Positions 1-14,032 of a stretch of DNA of 64,000 bases are shown one piece after another (the stretch's first letter is position 1; each line of letters opens with the position of its first letter). The position numbers were made by a program, and so were the translations under genes. Below the pieces are notes generated by a model. That model had not been told where the DNA came from and searched no databases. It saw only the letters and a program-made list of their open reading frames with translations. The stretch is from contig NZ_JACHYJ010000008.1 of NCBI RefSeq assembly GCF_014192745.1, positions 186,001 to 250,000 of the forward strand. Reading direction: 5' to 3'. The stretch is from Luteimonas sp. RC10. GTDB taxonomy: Bacteria > Pseudomonadota > Gammaproteobacteria > Xanthomonadales > Xanthomonadaceae.

Positions 1-877
1 GTAGCGACCGCTCTCCAGACGCAGCCGCACCAGCACCGGCCGCGGGAACGCTTCGGGCAGCGCAGCGAGCAGTTGCCGGACCGCATCCGGGCTGCCGAGC
101 CCGCCGTCCATCAGGACCAGTCCGCGCTCCGGGCCGTGGCCGTAGCTGTCGGCGTCGGCCAGCGCCAGGCCGGCGATCCGCTGCTCGAGATCGGCCAAGT
201 CGTGGCCCGGCGGGCGCTGCGGCGGCGGATCGGGCACGTCGGTGAGCCCACGGAACGACGGCAGCAGGTCGATGTCCGCCGTGGGCACCGCGGCCGCGGC
301 CGTGTGGTCGCGCTCGGCCGGGTCGACGGATGCGACGGCCGGCGCGCTGTCCGCAACGGCAGCGGGCATGGGCGCCGCAGCGACCTCATCGGCCGCGAAG
401 TCGACATCGACATCGAGCGCGAAGGGGGCGTGCGGCGTGGCGGGCGCGTCGTCGTATTCGGCCGCGACCGGATCGAAGGCATAGCCCGCATGGGCGGGCG
501 ACACAGCCGACGCCTCGTCGGTCTGCGCCGCCGCGGGGCCTGCCTGCAGGGCCTCGCGCAGCCGCAGCTTGGCGCCCAGTTGCCGCACCCAGTGCGCGGC
601 ATCGTCGCCACTGCGCTCGAGCACGCGGTCGGCTTCCTCGAAGACCACCGTGCGTCCGGGGTGCGCCAGCACGGGCGTCAGCGCATCGAGCGCCTCGGCG
701 ATTGCCGGTTCCAGCGCGACAACGATCGCGGCCGGGGCGAGCGCATCGAGCTGCCCTGCATCCGCCATCAGCGGATCGACCTCCACGGCCGCGGCCGCGC
801 CGGCCTCCACCACGGCGGCCGCGAGCCGGTCGCAGACCGGGCCGGGCCGGGCCAGCACCACCACACGCAGGGCAGGG

Positions 878-885
<8 letters not shown>
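1..885 (-). CDS. chpB: ChpB-like CheB homologue of the Pil-Chp system, 3' end cut by window edge
   Basis: The frame is open from ATG at 885 to the left edge (295 codons). The start overlaps the chpA stop by 8 bases (ATGCGTGA), so it is the next gene of the operon. Residues 1-120 resemble a receiver fold, but the usual phosphoacceptor Asp region reads AIVVALEP and has no Asp. An Ala/Pro/Asp-rich linker follows. From about residue 254 a CheB methylesterase-type start is seen (LVLMDGGLGSPDAVRQLL, then LPEAFPRPVLV). In active CheB the equivalent loop is GASTGGPEA with a nucleophilic Ser; here that position is Gly262. Position in the operon equals ChpB of Pseudomonas. The catalytic His and Asp lie outside the window. 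Family assignment is fairly safe; enzymatic activity is doubtful. Confidence 0.8.
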
Positions 886-6364
<5,479 letters not shown>

Positions 6365-6377
6365 GCGTCCGTCCGGC

Positions 6378-8399
6378 TCAGGTCGGCAGCTTGAAGTCGG
6401 CGACCGAACGACGCAGGTCGGCGGCGAGCTGGGCGAGGTTGCCGATCGACTCGGCGGTCTGGCTGGCGCCGCGCGAGGTCTGCGCGGTGATCGACTGGAT
6501 CGTGTGCATGGCCTCGGTGATGTTGGTCGCAGCCGAGGACTGCTGCTGCGCAGCCGAGGAGATGCCCTCGATGAGATCGGCCAGGCTCGTCGACACGCTC
6601 TCGATCTCGCCCAGTGCGGTGCCCGCGTCCTCGGCCAGCCGCGCGCCGGCGACGACCTCGGAGGTCGTCTGCTCCATCGAGGTGACCGCCTCGTTGGTGT
6701 CGGACTGGATGGTCTGCACCAGGGTCTCGATCCGGCGTGTGGCGCCGGTCGCGCGCTCGGCCAGCCGCTGCACTTCGTCGGCGACCACCGCAAAGCCCCG
6801 GCCCGCCTCGCCGGCCGAGGCCGCCTGGATCGCGGCGTTGAGTGCCAGGATGTTGGTCTGCTCGGAAATGTCGGTGATCAGTTCGACGATCGAGCCGATT
6901 TCCTGCGAGCTCTCACCCAGGCGCTTGATGCGCTTGGAGGTTTCCTGGATCTGGTCGCGGATCGAATCCATGCCCGCGATCGTCTCGCGCACCACGCCGG
7001 CGCCCTTGGTCGCGATGCGCACCGAGCGCTGGGCGACATCGGCCGACTCGGACGAATTGCGCGAGACCTGGTCGATGCTGACGGCGATCTCGTTGATGCG
7101 GTCGGACGCCGAATTGATCTCGTGCGCCTGATGCTCGGCCGCCTCGGCCAGGTGCATCGCGGTCGCGCGGGTTTCCTGCGCGCTCGAGGCGACCTGCACC
7201 GAGGTGTCGTTGATGGTCTGCACCAGGCTGCGCAGCTGCTCGATCGCGTTGTTGATCGAGTCGGCGATCGCGCCGGTGATGTCCTCGGTCACCGAGGCCT
7301 TGACGGTCAGGTCGCCCTCGGCCAGCGCGCCCATCTCGTCGAGCAGGCGCATGATCGCTTCCTGGTTGCGGTTGTTGAGCTCCAGCGAGGTCTCGTAGCG
7401 CCGGCGCTGGGCGCGATTGAGCTCGGTCACCAGGCCGGCGATCGCGGCAAGCGCCAGCAGGCCGGCGACGATGCTGACCCACACGTTGCCCAGCAGGCTG
7501 CGGTCCTGCAGCGAGCCGAAGGCAGTGAAGGCGTTGAACAGCGCCTCGCTGTCACTGAGCAGACGATCGGAGCCGGTCACCAGCTCGCCGGCCGCCGCCT
7601 GGGCCTGGAACAGCGGTTCGCTGCTGGCCAGGATCGCTTCCAGGTCGGTGCGCATCTGTGCCCAGGCCTCGTCGGCCCGTGCCAGCGCCGCGAGCGCGTT
7701 GCCATTGGTCAACGCCTGCAGCTCGCGCGTCGAATCGCCTTCGCGCAGGCCGGTCATCACCTGCTGAAAATCCTCGACGTTCCGGCGCAGCCCCTGACCG
7801 GCGACCGTGGCGACCGCGCCGCCGGCCTGCACTTCGGTCACCCGCCGCGCCATGTCGCCGGCGATCACCACCTGGCGCAGCGCCATGTACACCTGCGAGG
7901 ACGGCGAGCCGCTGCTCGACATCGCCCGCACCAGTTCGTCGAGCAGCGCCTGCAACTGCGGCACACGCTGGCTGAAACGCTCGGCATGGCCGGCAAACGC
8001 GGTGACCGCCGCTTCGCCTTCGGCCAGCCGCGCCGCACTCTCTCCCAGCGGTTCCCAGGTCGCGGCGACCTTGCGGATCGGGCCGGACACGCCCGCGGTG
8101 CTGCCGTAGCGCTCCTCGAGTTGGCGGATGTCGCGCTCGATCTGCGCCCGGGTGGCGTTGAACGCCGCGAAGGCGACCGCATTGCCGCGCGCCGCTTCCG
8201 ACCCCTGATTGGCCAACCGCTGGCTGTCCACGCGCAGATTCGAGGCCGAGAGGCTGGCACTGCCGAGCTGGGCGGCGCGCCAGGTGCCGTAGCCGGTGTT
8301 GAGGACGAGGATCGTGCCGGCGACGATCATCATCGCGACCCAGAAGTTCGTGCCGAGAATGCGCCGCTTGCCTGCGCTGGGATCGACCACTGTGCTCAT
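6378..8399 (-). CDS. pilJ: PilJ methyl-accepting chemoreceptor of the twitching system
   Basis: Transmembrane chemoreceptor, 673 aa, that signals to ChpA through the PilI coupling protein. An N-terminal membrane helix ([14 protein letters not shown], residues about 20-34) is followed by a periplasmic PilJ-type sensor region, a second membrane helix ([19 protein letters not shown]) and a HAMP segment. The C-terminal signalling domain has the conserved hairpin tip ([17 protein letters not shown], then [21 protein letters not shown]). The protein ends without a CheR/CheB-docking pentapeptide. No pilK (CheR-type) gene follows; chpA begins 13 nt later. Start ATG at 8399. Confidence 0.95.
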   Translation of the reverse strand: MSTVVDPSAGKRRILGTNFWVAMMIVAGTILVLNTGYGTWRAAQLGSASLSASNLRVDSQRLANQGSEAARGNAVAFAAFNATRAQIERDIRQLEERYGSTAGVSGPIRKVAATWEPLGESAARLAEGEAAVTAFAGHAERFSQRVPQLQALLDELVRAMSSSGSPSSQVYMALRQVVIAGDMARRVTEVQAGGAVATVAGQGLRRNVEDFQQVMTGLREGDSTRELQALTNGNALAALARADEAWAQMRTDLEAILASSEPLFQAQAAAGELVTGSDRLLSDSEALFNAFTAFGSLQDRSLLGNVWVSIVAGLLALAAIAGLVTELNRAQRRRYETSLELNNRNQEAIMRLLDEMGALAEGDLTVKASVTEDITGAIADSINNAIEQLRSLVQTINDTSVQVASSAQETRATAMHLAEAAEHQAHEINSASDRINEIAVSIDQVSRNSSESADVAQRSVRIATKGAGVVRETIAGMDSIRDQIQETSKRIKRLGESSQEIGSIVELITDISEQTNILALNAAIQAASAGEAGRGFAVVADEVQRLAERATGATRRIETLVQTIQSDTNEAVTSMEQTTSEVVAGARLAEDAGTALGEIESVSTSLADLIEGISSAAQQQSSAATNITEAMHTIQSITAQTSRGASQTAESIGNLAQLAADLRRSVADFKLPT

Positions 8400-8435
8400 G
8401 CGTTGCGTTTCCTGATCGTGATGCGCGCCGCGGCG

Positions 8436-8999
8436 TCAGGCCGCGGCATGTCTGAACTCGGGCGTGCGGACCAGACGGTCGAGGCTGAAGACGCCCCAGA
8501 CCGCGCCGGCCTGCGCGTAGGCGCGATCGACGAAGTGCGCGTAGCGCCCCGTGGCGATCGGGTCGGCCGGCACCTGGTCCTGTTCCAGGAAGCTGCGCTG
8601 GCCGAACAGCGCGTCGATCGTCACCGCGACATCGCCGCCGGGCTGACGGACCAGCAGCATCCGCTGGCCGTCCTGCGGCGCACTGCGTTCGCCTTCCAGG
8701 AACTGACGCAGATCGACGATCGGCAGCAAGGCGCCGCGTACATTGCCCACCCCGAGCATCCAGGGCTGGGCGCCGGGGACGGGCGTGATCGGCGGCATCG
8801 TCAGGATCTCGACGACCTCGTCGAAGGCCGAGGCCAGCAGCCGGCGACCGACGCGATAGCCCACGCCGCGCCACAGGCCGGGCGCATCCAACTGTTCGGG
8901 CAGCCCGACGACATGCGCCAGGCTGCGTCGCTCGAAGTCGGCCAGCAGCGCGAACGCCTCTGGCGCTGATGCCGCAAGGTCGGGCGCCGCGGCGTTCAC
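8436..8999 (-). CDS. pilI: PilI CheW-like coupling protein
   Basis: CheW-domain protein of 187 aa that couples the PilJ receptor to the ChpA kinase in the cytoplasm. GTG at 8999 (VNAAAPDLAA) is the likely start: it overlaps the pilH stop as GTGA, so translation is probably coupled. The CheW core is visible from about residue 45 (YRVGRRLL, EVVEIL, PWMLGVGNVRGALLPIVDL, then VTIDALFG). Both neighbours are other components of the same pathway. Confidence 0.92.
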   Translation of the reverse strand: MNAAAPDLAASAPEAFALLADFERRSLAHVVGLPEQLDAPGLWRGVGYRVGRRLLASAFDEVVEILTMPPITPVPGAQPWMLGVGNVRGALLPIVDLRQFLEGERSAPQDGQRMLLVRQPGGDVAVTIDALFGQRSFLEQDQVPADPIATGRYAHFVDRAYAQAGAVWGVFSLDRLVRTPEFRHAAA

Positions 9000-9361
9000 C
9001 CGCCCAGGACCTGACGGATCTGCGCGATCAATGCCACTTCGGTCGGCGGCTTGACCAGATAGCCCTTCGCGCCCTGGCGCAGGCCCCACATGCGGTCGGT
9101 CTCCATGCCCTTGGTGCTGACGATCACCACCGGGATGGCCGCCGTCTGCGGATCGCGCACCAGTGCCCGGGTGGCCTGGAAGCCGCTCATGCCCGGCAGC
9201 ACGACGTCCATCAGCACCAAGTCGGGCCGCTCGCTGCGGCACAACGCGATGCCGTCCTCGGCATTGGCGGCGGCGAGCACTTCGTAGCCATGCCGCTCCA
9301 GCCACTGGGTCAGCACCGCGGTGTCGGTGGGCGAGTCCTCGATCAACAGGATGCGAGCCAT
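8996..9361 (-). CDS. pilH: PilH single-domain response regulator
   Basis: CheY-like receiver of 121 aa. Phosphoacceptor Asp52 (LVLMDVVLPGMSG), acidic pocket Glu8-Asp9 (LLIEDS) and conserved Lys104 (YLVKPP) are present; there is no output domain. In Pseudomonas, PilH is the ChpA phosphate partner linked to pilus retraction, acting opposite PilG. ATG at 9361 is chosen because longer versions run into pilG. The stop overlaps the GTG start of pilI. Confidence 0.93.
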   Translation of the reverse strand: MARILLIEDSPTDTAVLTQWLERHGYEVLAAANAEDGIALCRSERPDLVLMDVVLPGMSGFQATRALVRDPQTAAIPVVIVSTKGMETDRMWGLRQGAKGYLVKPPTEVALIAQIRQVLGG

Positions 9362-9371
9362 GCCTTTCCCC

Positions 9372-9776
9372 TCAGGCGTCGACGTGGTGACGGATCGCAT
9401 CGAGCAACTCCTCGCGCGTGAACGGCTTGGTGACGTATTCGTCGGCACCGACGATCCGGCCACGCGCCTTGTCGAACAACCCGTCCTTGGATGAGAGCAT
9501 GATGACCGGTGTCGTGCCGAAGCGGCGGTTGTTCTTGATCAGCGCGCAGGTCTGGTAGCCGTCGAGCCGCGGCATCATCACATCGACGAAGATGACCTGC
9601 GGGGCGTGCTCGACGATCTTGGCCAGGGCTTCGAAGCCGTCGACCGCGGTCACCACGTCGGCGCCTTCCCGGCGCAGCAGCGTTTCGGCGGTCCGTCGAA
9701 TGGTCTTCGAATCGTCGATCACCATCACCCGCAAGCCATCAAGGCATCCGGTGGATGATCTGTCGTCACTGCTCAT
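9372..9776 (-). CDS. pilG: PilG single-domain response regulator
   Basis: CheY-like receiver of 134 aa that begins the Pil-Chp operon. Asp21-Asp22 (MVIDDSKT), phosphoacceptor Asp65 (VIFVDVMMPRLDG) and Lys117 (YVTKPF) are all present, so it should be phosphorylatable. In Pseudomonas, PilG promotes pilus extension and cAMP signalling. Ten bases separate it from pilH. A consensus-like promoter lies just upstream (9829-9859). Confidence 0.94.
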   Translation of the reverse strand: MSSDDRSSTGCLDGLRVMVIDDSKTIRRTAETLLRREGADVVTAVDGFEALAKIVEHAPQVIFVDVMMPRLDGYQTCALIKNNRRFGTTPVIMLSSKDGLFDKARGRIVGADEYVTKPFTREELLDAIRHHVDA

Positions 9777-9828
9777 GCGGTTGCTGTCCCCTGCCCGGCG
9801 CGCCGGTTCGGCGCCGCAGCATCGCGGA

Positions 9829-9859
9829 GTTATATCCCAGCCGGTCGCTGGGCTGTCAA
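9829..9859 (-). promoter_or_regulatory. Candidate sigma-70 promoter for the pilG operon
   Basis: On the minus strand, TTGACA (9854-9859, perfect -35) is followed by TATAAC (9829-9834, 5/6 match to -10) with a 19-base spacer, slightly long. It points at pilG, whose ATG is about 52 bases downstream, in the gap between the divergent pilG and gshB genes. Confidence 0.5.
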
Positions 9860-9897
9860 GCGTACACGCACCGGTGCCGGCTGCGCTGGAATCGCCC

Positions 9898-9906
9898 TGC
9901 TACCAT
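9898..9906 (+). promoter_or_regulatory. Candidate extended -10 element for gshB
   Basis: TGCTACCAT fits an extended -10 (TGnTAnnnT) 29 bases before the gshB ATG. No convincing -35 is seen. Weak call based on position and motif only. Confidence 0.3.
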
Positions 9907-9935
9907 GCCGGCTTTCCCTCTGCGCGGATGCCGGC

Positions 9936-10877
9936 ATGTCGCTCAACGTCGTCGTGGTGATGGACCCGATCGGGTCGATCCGGATCGCCAAGGACACGAC
10001 GTTCGCGATGCTGCTCGAGGCGCAGCGGCGCGGCCACCGCCTGCAGTACGTGCTGCCCGGCGCCCTGGGCATGGACGGCGGCGAGGCCGTGGCCACGCTG
10101 GCGCCGTTGACCGTGCGCGACGATCCCGCCGACTGGTTCAGCCTTGGCACACCGTCCGTGCATCGCTTCGGCGAGGGCGACGTGGTGCTGATGCGCAAGG
10201 ATCCGCCGGTCGATCCGGAGTTCATCAACGACACCCAGATCCTCAGCGTCGCCCAGCGCCAGGGCGCGCAGATCGTCAACGATCCGCAGGGCCTGCGCGA
10301 CATGAACGAGAAGCTCGGCGCGCTCGCGTTCCCGCAATGTTGCCCGCCGACGCGGGTCGCCCGCGACGCGGCCGCCCTCAAGGCCTTCGTTGCCGAGCAC
10401 GGCCAGGCGGTGCTCAAGCCACTCGACGGCATGGGCGGACGCTCGATCTTCCGCGCCGCGGCCGGCGACCCGAACCTCAACGTGATTCTCGAGACCCTGA
10501 CCGACGGAGGCCGCCGGCTGGCGATGGCGCAGCGCTACCTGCCGGAGATCGTCGACGGCGACAAGCGCATCCTGCTGATCGACGGCGTGCCGGTGGACTA
10601 CTGCCTGGCACGGATTCCGCAGGGCGACGAGTTCCGCGGCAACCTGGCCGCCGGCGGTCGCGGCGAGGGCCGGCCGCTGAGCGAGCGCGACCGCTGGATC
10701 GCCGCCCAGGTCGGCCCGACGCTCGCCGCGCGCGGCATGCGCTTCGTCGGCCTGGACGTGATCGGCGACTGGCTGACCGAGGTCAACGTCACCAGTCCGA
10801 CCTGCGTGCGCGAGCTCGATGCGCAGTTCGGCCTGAACATCGCCGGGCAGCTGTTCGACGCGATCGAGCGCGGATGA
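9936..10877 (+). CDS. gshB: Glutathione synthetase
   Basis: ATP-grasp ligase of 313 aa that joins gamma-glutamylcysteine and glycine in the last step of glutathione synthesis. Family blocks are seen throughout: N-terminal VVVMDPIGSIRIAKDTTFAML, RKDPPVDPEF, INDPQGLRDMNEKL-type segment, VLKPLDGMGGRSIF (nucleotide-binding loop), RYLPEI with GDKRILLIDG, and the C-terminal VGLDVIGDWLTEVNVTSPT metal/ATP region. Length is normal. In Pseudomonas aeruginosa gshB likewise lies between pilG and tonB3, so this is a conserved chromosomal block. Confidence 0.97.
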   Translation: MSLNVVVVMDPIGSIRIAKDTTFAMLLEAQRRGHRLQYVLPGALGMDGGEAVATLAPLTVRDDPADWFSLGTPSVHRFGEGDVVLMRKDPPVDPEFINDTQILSVAQRQGAQIVNDPQGLRDMNEKLGALAFPQCCPPTRVARDAAALKAFVAEHGQAVLKPLDGMGGRSIFRAAAGDPNLNVILETLTDGGRRLAMAQRYLPEIVDGDKRILLIDGVPVDYCLARIPQGDEFRGNLAAGGRGEGRPLSERDRWIAAQVGPTLAARGMRFVGLDVIGDWLTEVNVTSPTCVRELDAQFGLNIAGQLFDAIERG

Positions 10878-10936
10878 CACGGGCCCGGTCGCGGATCGCT
10901 CCGGATGCGCGCCGCTAGCGCCGGCGGCGCCAGGCC

Positions 10937-11806
10937 GTGACCGCCGCGTCGCCGCCGCGGATCGGCGACGACGCGCGCCTGGGCGCGACGCTGGCGTTGT
11001 CGCTGCTGGTGCACGGGCTGCTGGTGCTGGGCATCGGCTTTTCGACCGAAGACGCCGCACCGGTGGTGCCGACGCTGGACGTGATCCTGACCGAGACCAC
11101 GAGCCCGCTGACCCAGGCCCAGGCCGACTTCCTCGCCCAGGCCAGCCACCAGGGCGGCGGCGAGGACACGCGCAGCCTGCGGCCGCGCGAGCCGCGACCA
11201 GGCTTGCAGCCGCAACCGGAGGCAGGCGTCGCGCCCCGCCCGCTGCGTGCGCAATCGCCCGACACCCAGCCGCCGCCGCGCGAGCGCATCGTCGCCAGTG
11301 CTCGCGGCCAGGCCCGGGTACCGAGCCCCGACCCCACGCCGCAGGCCGACCGCCGCACGCAGCCGCCCGGCCCCGAACGGGTCGAACGCGACCTGGAAAT
11401 GGCGCGACTGGCCGCAGAGATCCACCTGCGCTCGGAGCGCTATGCGCGCAGGCCCAAGCGCAAGTTCGTCTCCGCCAGCACCCAGGAGTACGTCTACGCC
11501 ACGTACCTGCGGCAATGGGTGGATCGCGTGGAGCGTGTGGGCAACCTGAACTACCCCGACGAGGCCCGCCAGCGCGGGCTGGCCGGCCGCCTGGTCATCA
11601 GCGTGGCGATCCGCCGCGATGGCTCGGTGGAACGCGCCGACATCATCCGCAGCAGCGGCGTGCCCCTGCTCGACGACGCCGCGCTGCGGATTGCCCGGCT
11701 CGCCGAACCCTATCCGCCGTTGCCGCCGACCGACGAGCAGATCGACATCCTGCACGTCACCCGCAGTTGGAATTTTCTGCCCGGTGGCGCCCTGGTGGAC
11801 GACTGA
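10937..11806 (+). CDS. TonB3-like energy transducer
   Basis: TonB-family protein, 289 aa from a GTG start. A single N-terminal membrane anchor (about residues 14-36) contains the TonB-type SxxxH motif (Ser22-LLV-His26). A Pro/Arg/Gln-rich periplasmic spacer follows, then a C-terminal TonB fold (YPDEARQRGLAGRLVISVAI, DIIRSSGVPLLDDAALRI, EPYPPLP). No exbB or exbD lies nearby. Its place after gshB and the Pil-Chp operon matches P. aeruginosa tonB3, which is known to be needed for twitching motility; a pilus-related role is therefore inferred. Start uncertain; no better ATG is seen. Confidence 0.8.
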   Translation: MTAASPPRIGDDARLGATLALSLLVHGLLVLGIGFSTEDAAPVVPTLDVILTETTSPLTQAQADFLAQASHQGGGEDTRSLRPREPRPGLQPQPEAGVAPRPLRAQSPDTQPPPRERIVASARGQARVPSPDPTPQADRRTQPPGPERVERDLEMARLAAEIHLRSERYARRPKRKFVSASTQEYVYATYLRQWVDRVERVGNLNYPDEARQRGLAGRLVISVAIRRDGSVERADIIRSSGVPLLDDAALRIARLAEPYPPLPPTDEQIDILHVTRSWNFLPGGALVDD

Positions 11807-11818
11807 CGGCGCCTGCGC

Positions 11819-12622
11819 TCACCGCCCGCCGGGCACACGGCCGGCCACGGCATGGGCGCGTGCCCAGACTGAGATCGTGCCGTCCGCAGGATCGATCGGA
11901 AGTTCGGCGCGGACCTCGGCGGCGAACTGCGCGACCTCGGCCGACCGCAACCGGGCCAGTTGCGGGCCGATGCTGGGCGCCTCCAGCACGGTCTGCCAGT
12001 AATCGTCGAACCCGACGAATGTGCGTTGCACCGCGATCGCATGCGTGTGCACCTCGCACAGCCCGGCGCCGGTCCACAGCGCCTGCAGCACCTCCAGGCG
12101 CGACGCATCCGGCGACGGCGGTGCGGGCAGCGTCAGCCCCAAGGCACGCAACCGCGCCTGCAACGCGTGGTAGGGAAAACCGCCGCCGGGCAGGTCCCAG
12201 GCATAGGCCGAGACCAGCGCGCCGGGGCGCCCGACCCGTGCCATCTCGGCCACGCCGCGTGCCGGATCGGGCACGAAGAAGATGACCAGCGGCATGACCA
12301 GCGCATCGACACTGGCCGCCGGAAACGGCAATGCCATCGCATCGCCGGCCAGAAACTGCGCCGCACCTCCGGCCAGCCGCGCCCGCGCGTGCGTCAGTTG
12401 CGGCACCGACGGATCGATCCCGTACACCCGTGCCGGCGCGCAGCGCGCGATCAGCGCCTGGGTGAAGGCGCCATTGCCACAGCCGACATCGAGCCAGTCC
12501 AGGCCCGGCGCCGCTGCGAGCCAGTCGAGAAACCGGTCACCGGCAAGCCGGCTCCAGATGCCCATATAGCGTTCGTAGCGTGCGCCATCGTCGAAGCGGA
12601 TCTGTGCGTCGACAGCGGTCAC
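11819..12622 (-). CDS. Class I SAM-dependent methyltransferase
   Basis: Putative methyltransferase of 267 aa. The SAM-binding motif I (LDVGCGNGAF, residues about 44-53), an acidic residue ending strand 2 (YGIDPS) and motif III-like AGDAMALPFP are visible, followed by DALVMPLVIFFVPDPARGVAEMARV typical of the methyltransf_11 group. GTG at 12622 overlaps the lepB stop as GTGA, so the two are probably co-transcribed. The substrate cannot be read from the sequence; UbiE/quinone or small-molecule methylation are both possible. Confidence 0.75.
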   Translation of the reverse strand: MTAVDAQIRFDDGARYERYMGIWSRLAGDRFLDWLAAAPGLDWLDVGCGNGAFTQALIARCAPARVYGIDPSVPQLTHARARLAGGAAQFLAGDAMALPFPAASVDALVMPLVIFFVPDPARGVAEMARVGRPGALVSAYAWDLPGGGFPYHALQARLRALGLTLPAPPSPDASRLEVLQALWTGAGLCEVHTHAIAVQRTFVGFDDYWQTVLEAPSIGPQLARLRSAEVAQFAAEVRAELPIDPADGTISVWARAHAVAGRVPGGR

Positions 12623-13281
12623 AGCGGGGTCCAGCCCGGGCCTTCGCCCCGCCGCCAGAACACGCCGCGGGCCTGGCCGTAGATCGCGTCGCTGGGCACC
12701 ACGCCGAACCAGCGGCCGTCGAGGCTCGCGCCGCGATGGTCGCCGAGCACCAGCACATGCCCTGCCGGCACCCGCAGGCCGTGGATGTCCGGCCCGCCGC
12801 CGTCGGCCAGATCGAGCACGGCCTGGCGGGTGCCGAAATCCTCGGGCGCGCCGGCCACCGGCGCCAGCGCGACCCCGTTGATCGACAGGTGGCCGTCGAT
12901 GAGATCGACCCGGTCGCCGCCGGTGGCAACGACCCGCTTGATGAGCCGGATGCCATCGGCCGGCGAGCGGAACACGACCACGTCCCCGCGCGCCGGGCGG
13001 TCGCCCGGCCAGAGGATCCATTCGGTGAAGGGCACCCGCAGGCCGTAGGCGCGCATGTCGACGACCACGCGGTCGCCCGGCTGCAGCGTCGGCATCATCG
13101 AACCGCTGGGCACGTGATAGTGGTTGGCCAGCGACGAGCGCGCGATCAACAACAGACCGAGCAGGACGACCAGCGGCAGTCCCTCGCGACGCAGCCAGCC
13201 GCGCAGACGCCCGGCGGGGCGCACGGTGGACGAGGGGCGAGCACCTGCAGGCGACGGCGAGGACATGGTCGGCTTCCGCAT
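12619..13281 (-). CDS. lepB: Signal peptidase I
   Basis: Membrane-bound Ser/Lys-dyad protease (220 aa) that removes signal peptides from exported proteins. One membrane helix (residues about 35-48, LPLVVLLGLLLIAR) precedes the catalytic Ser61 (PSGSMMPTL); the general-base Lys115 is in RLIKRVVATGGD. Conserved boxes GDVVVFR and VLGDHRGASLDGR are also seen. It is shorter than E. coli LepB and has only one clear membrane segment, so it may be a second, minor paralogue. ATG 13281 is used; an in-frame ATG at 13266 is possible. Confidence 0.88.
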   Translation of the reverse strand: MRKPTMSSPSPAGARPSSTVRPAGRLRGWLRREGLPLVVLLGLLLIARSSLANHYHVPSGSMMPTLQPGDRVVVDMRAYGLRVPFTEWILWPGDRPARGDVVVFRSPADGIRLIKRVVATGGDRVDLIDGHLSINGVALAPVAGAPEDFGTRQAVLDLADGGGPDIHGLRVPAGHVLVLGDHRGASLDGRWFGVVPSDAIYGQARGVFWRRGEGPGWTPL

Positions 13282-13327
13282 GAGGGTGGACTCAGGATAG
13301 GACAGTCGCGGACGTTCGCGGTTCCGC

Positions 13328-14032
13328 TCAGCGCGCCGCGCGGCGCGCCTGCTGCTCGGCCAGCGTCAGTGCGACATCGTTGCGCAGGTAGGCCGGTTCG
13401 ACCCGCTCCGGTGCGACCGCTTCGCCGCGGGCGAACGCAGCCGCCGCCAGGGCGGCCAGATCGGCGGCCTGCGGCAATGCGGTCGCGTCGATCCGCGCTG
13501 GGGACGCGCCCAGGCGCGCCGCCAGCACGCCGTCGGCGACACCGAAGCCAGTGCCGACGCCAGACCAGGCCGCGCCCGTCCCCGGCAGTTCGACGGTGTC
13601 GGGGGCACCGACACGCTCGTCGGACATCGCCTCTGGTCCGTCGGCCCGCATGGCGAATGCGGCGCGGTACACCTCGCCCATGCGGGCATCGATCGCCGCA
13701 AGCACGTGCGCGCCCTCGCCCGCGCCGGCACGCATGGCGAGCACGGCCAGTGTCGAGACAGCGACGACCGGGCGATCGAGCGCCAACGCCACGCCCTGCA
13801 CCAGCGCGATGCCCAGGCGTACGCCGGTGAACGCGCCCGGCCCCCGACTGACCGCGACCGCGTCGAGCTGCCTGCGCGCGATCCCGGCCTCCGCCAGCAA
13901 GGCCTCGGCCCACGGCAGCGCCAGCTCGGCATGGCGCCGCGGCGCGATCTCGCTGCGGTGGAGCACGCAGCCGTCGTCCCAGAGCGCGACGGAGCAGGCC
14001 TCGGTGGCGGTTTCGAACGCGAGCAGTTTCAT
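13328..14032 (-). CDS. tsaB: TsaB, tRNA t6A synthesis scaffold protein
   Basis: 234 aa. TsaB pairs with TsaD and TsaE to place threonylcarbamoyl on A37 of ANN-decoding tRNAs. The ASKHA-type start (MKLLAFETATEACSVAL), RRHAELALPWAEALL, the signature SRGPGAFTGVRLGIALVQG and AIDARMGEVY are all recognisable. ATG 14032 overlaps the helicase stop as ATGA. A small helicase-tsaB linkage of this sort is common in gammaproteobacteria. Confidence 0.93.
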   Translation of the reverse strand: MKLLAFETATEACSVALWDDGCVLHRSEIAPRRHAELALPWAEALLAEAGIARRQLDAVAVSRGPGAFTGVRLGIALVQGVALALDRPVVAVSTLAVLAMRAGAGEGAHVLAAIDARMGEVYRAAFAMRADGPEAMSDERVGAPDTVELPGTGAAWSGVGTGFGVADGVLAARLGASPARIDATALPQAADLAALAAAAFARGEAVAPERVEPAYLRNDVALTLAEQQARRAAR

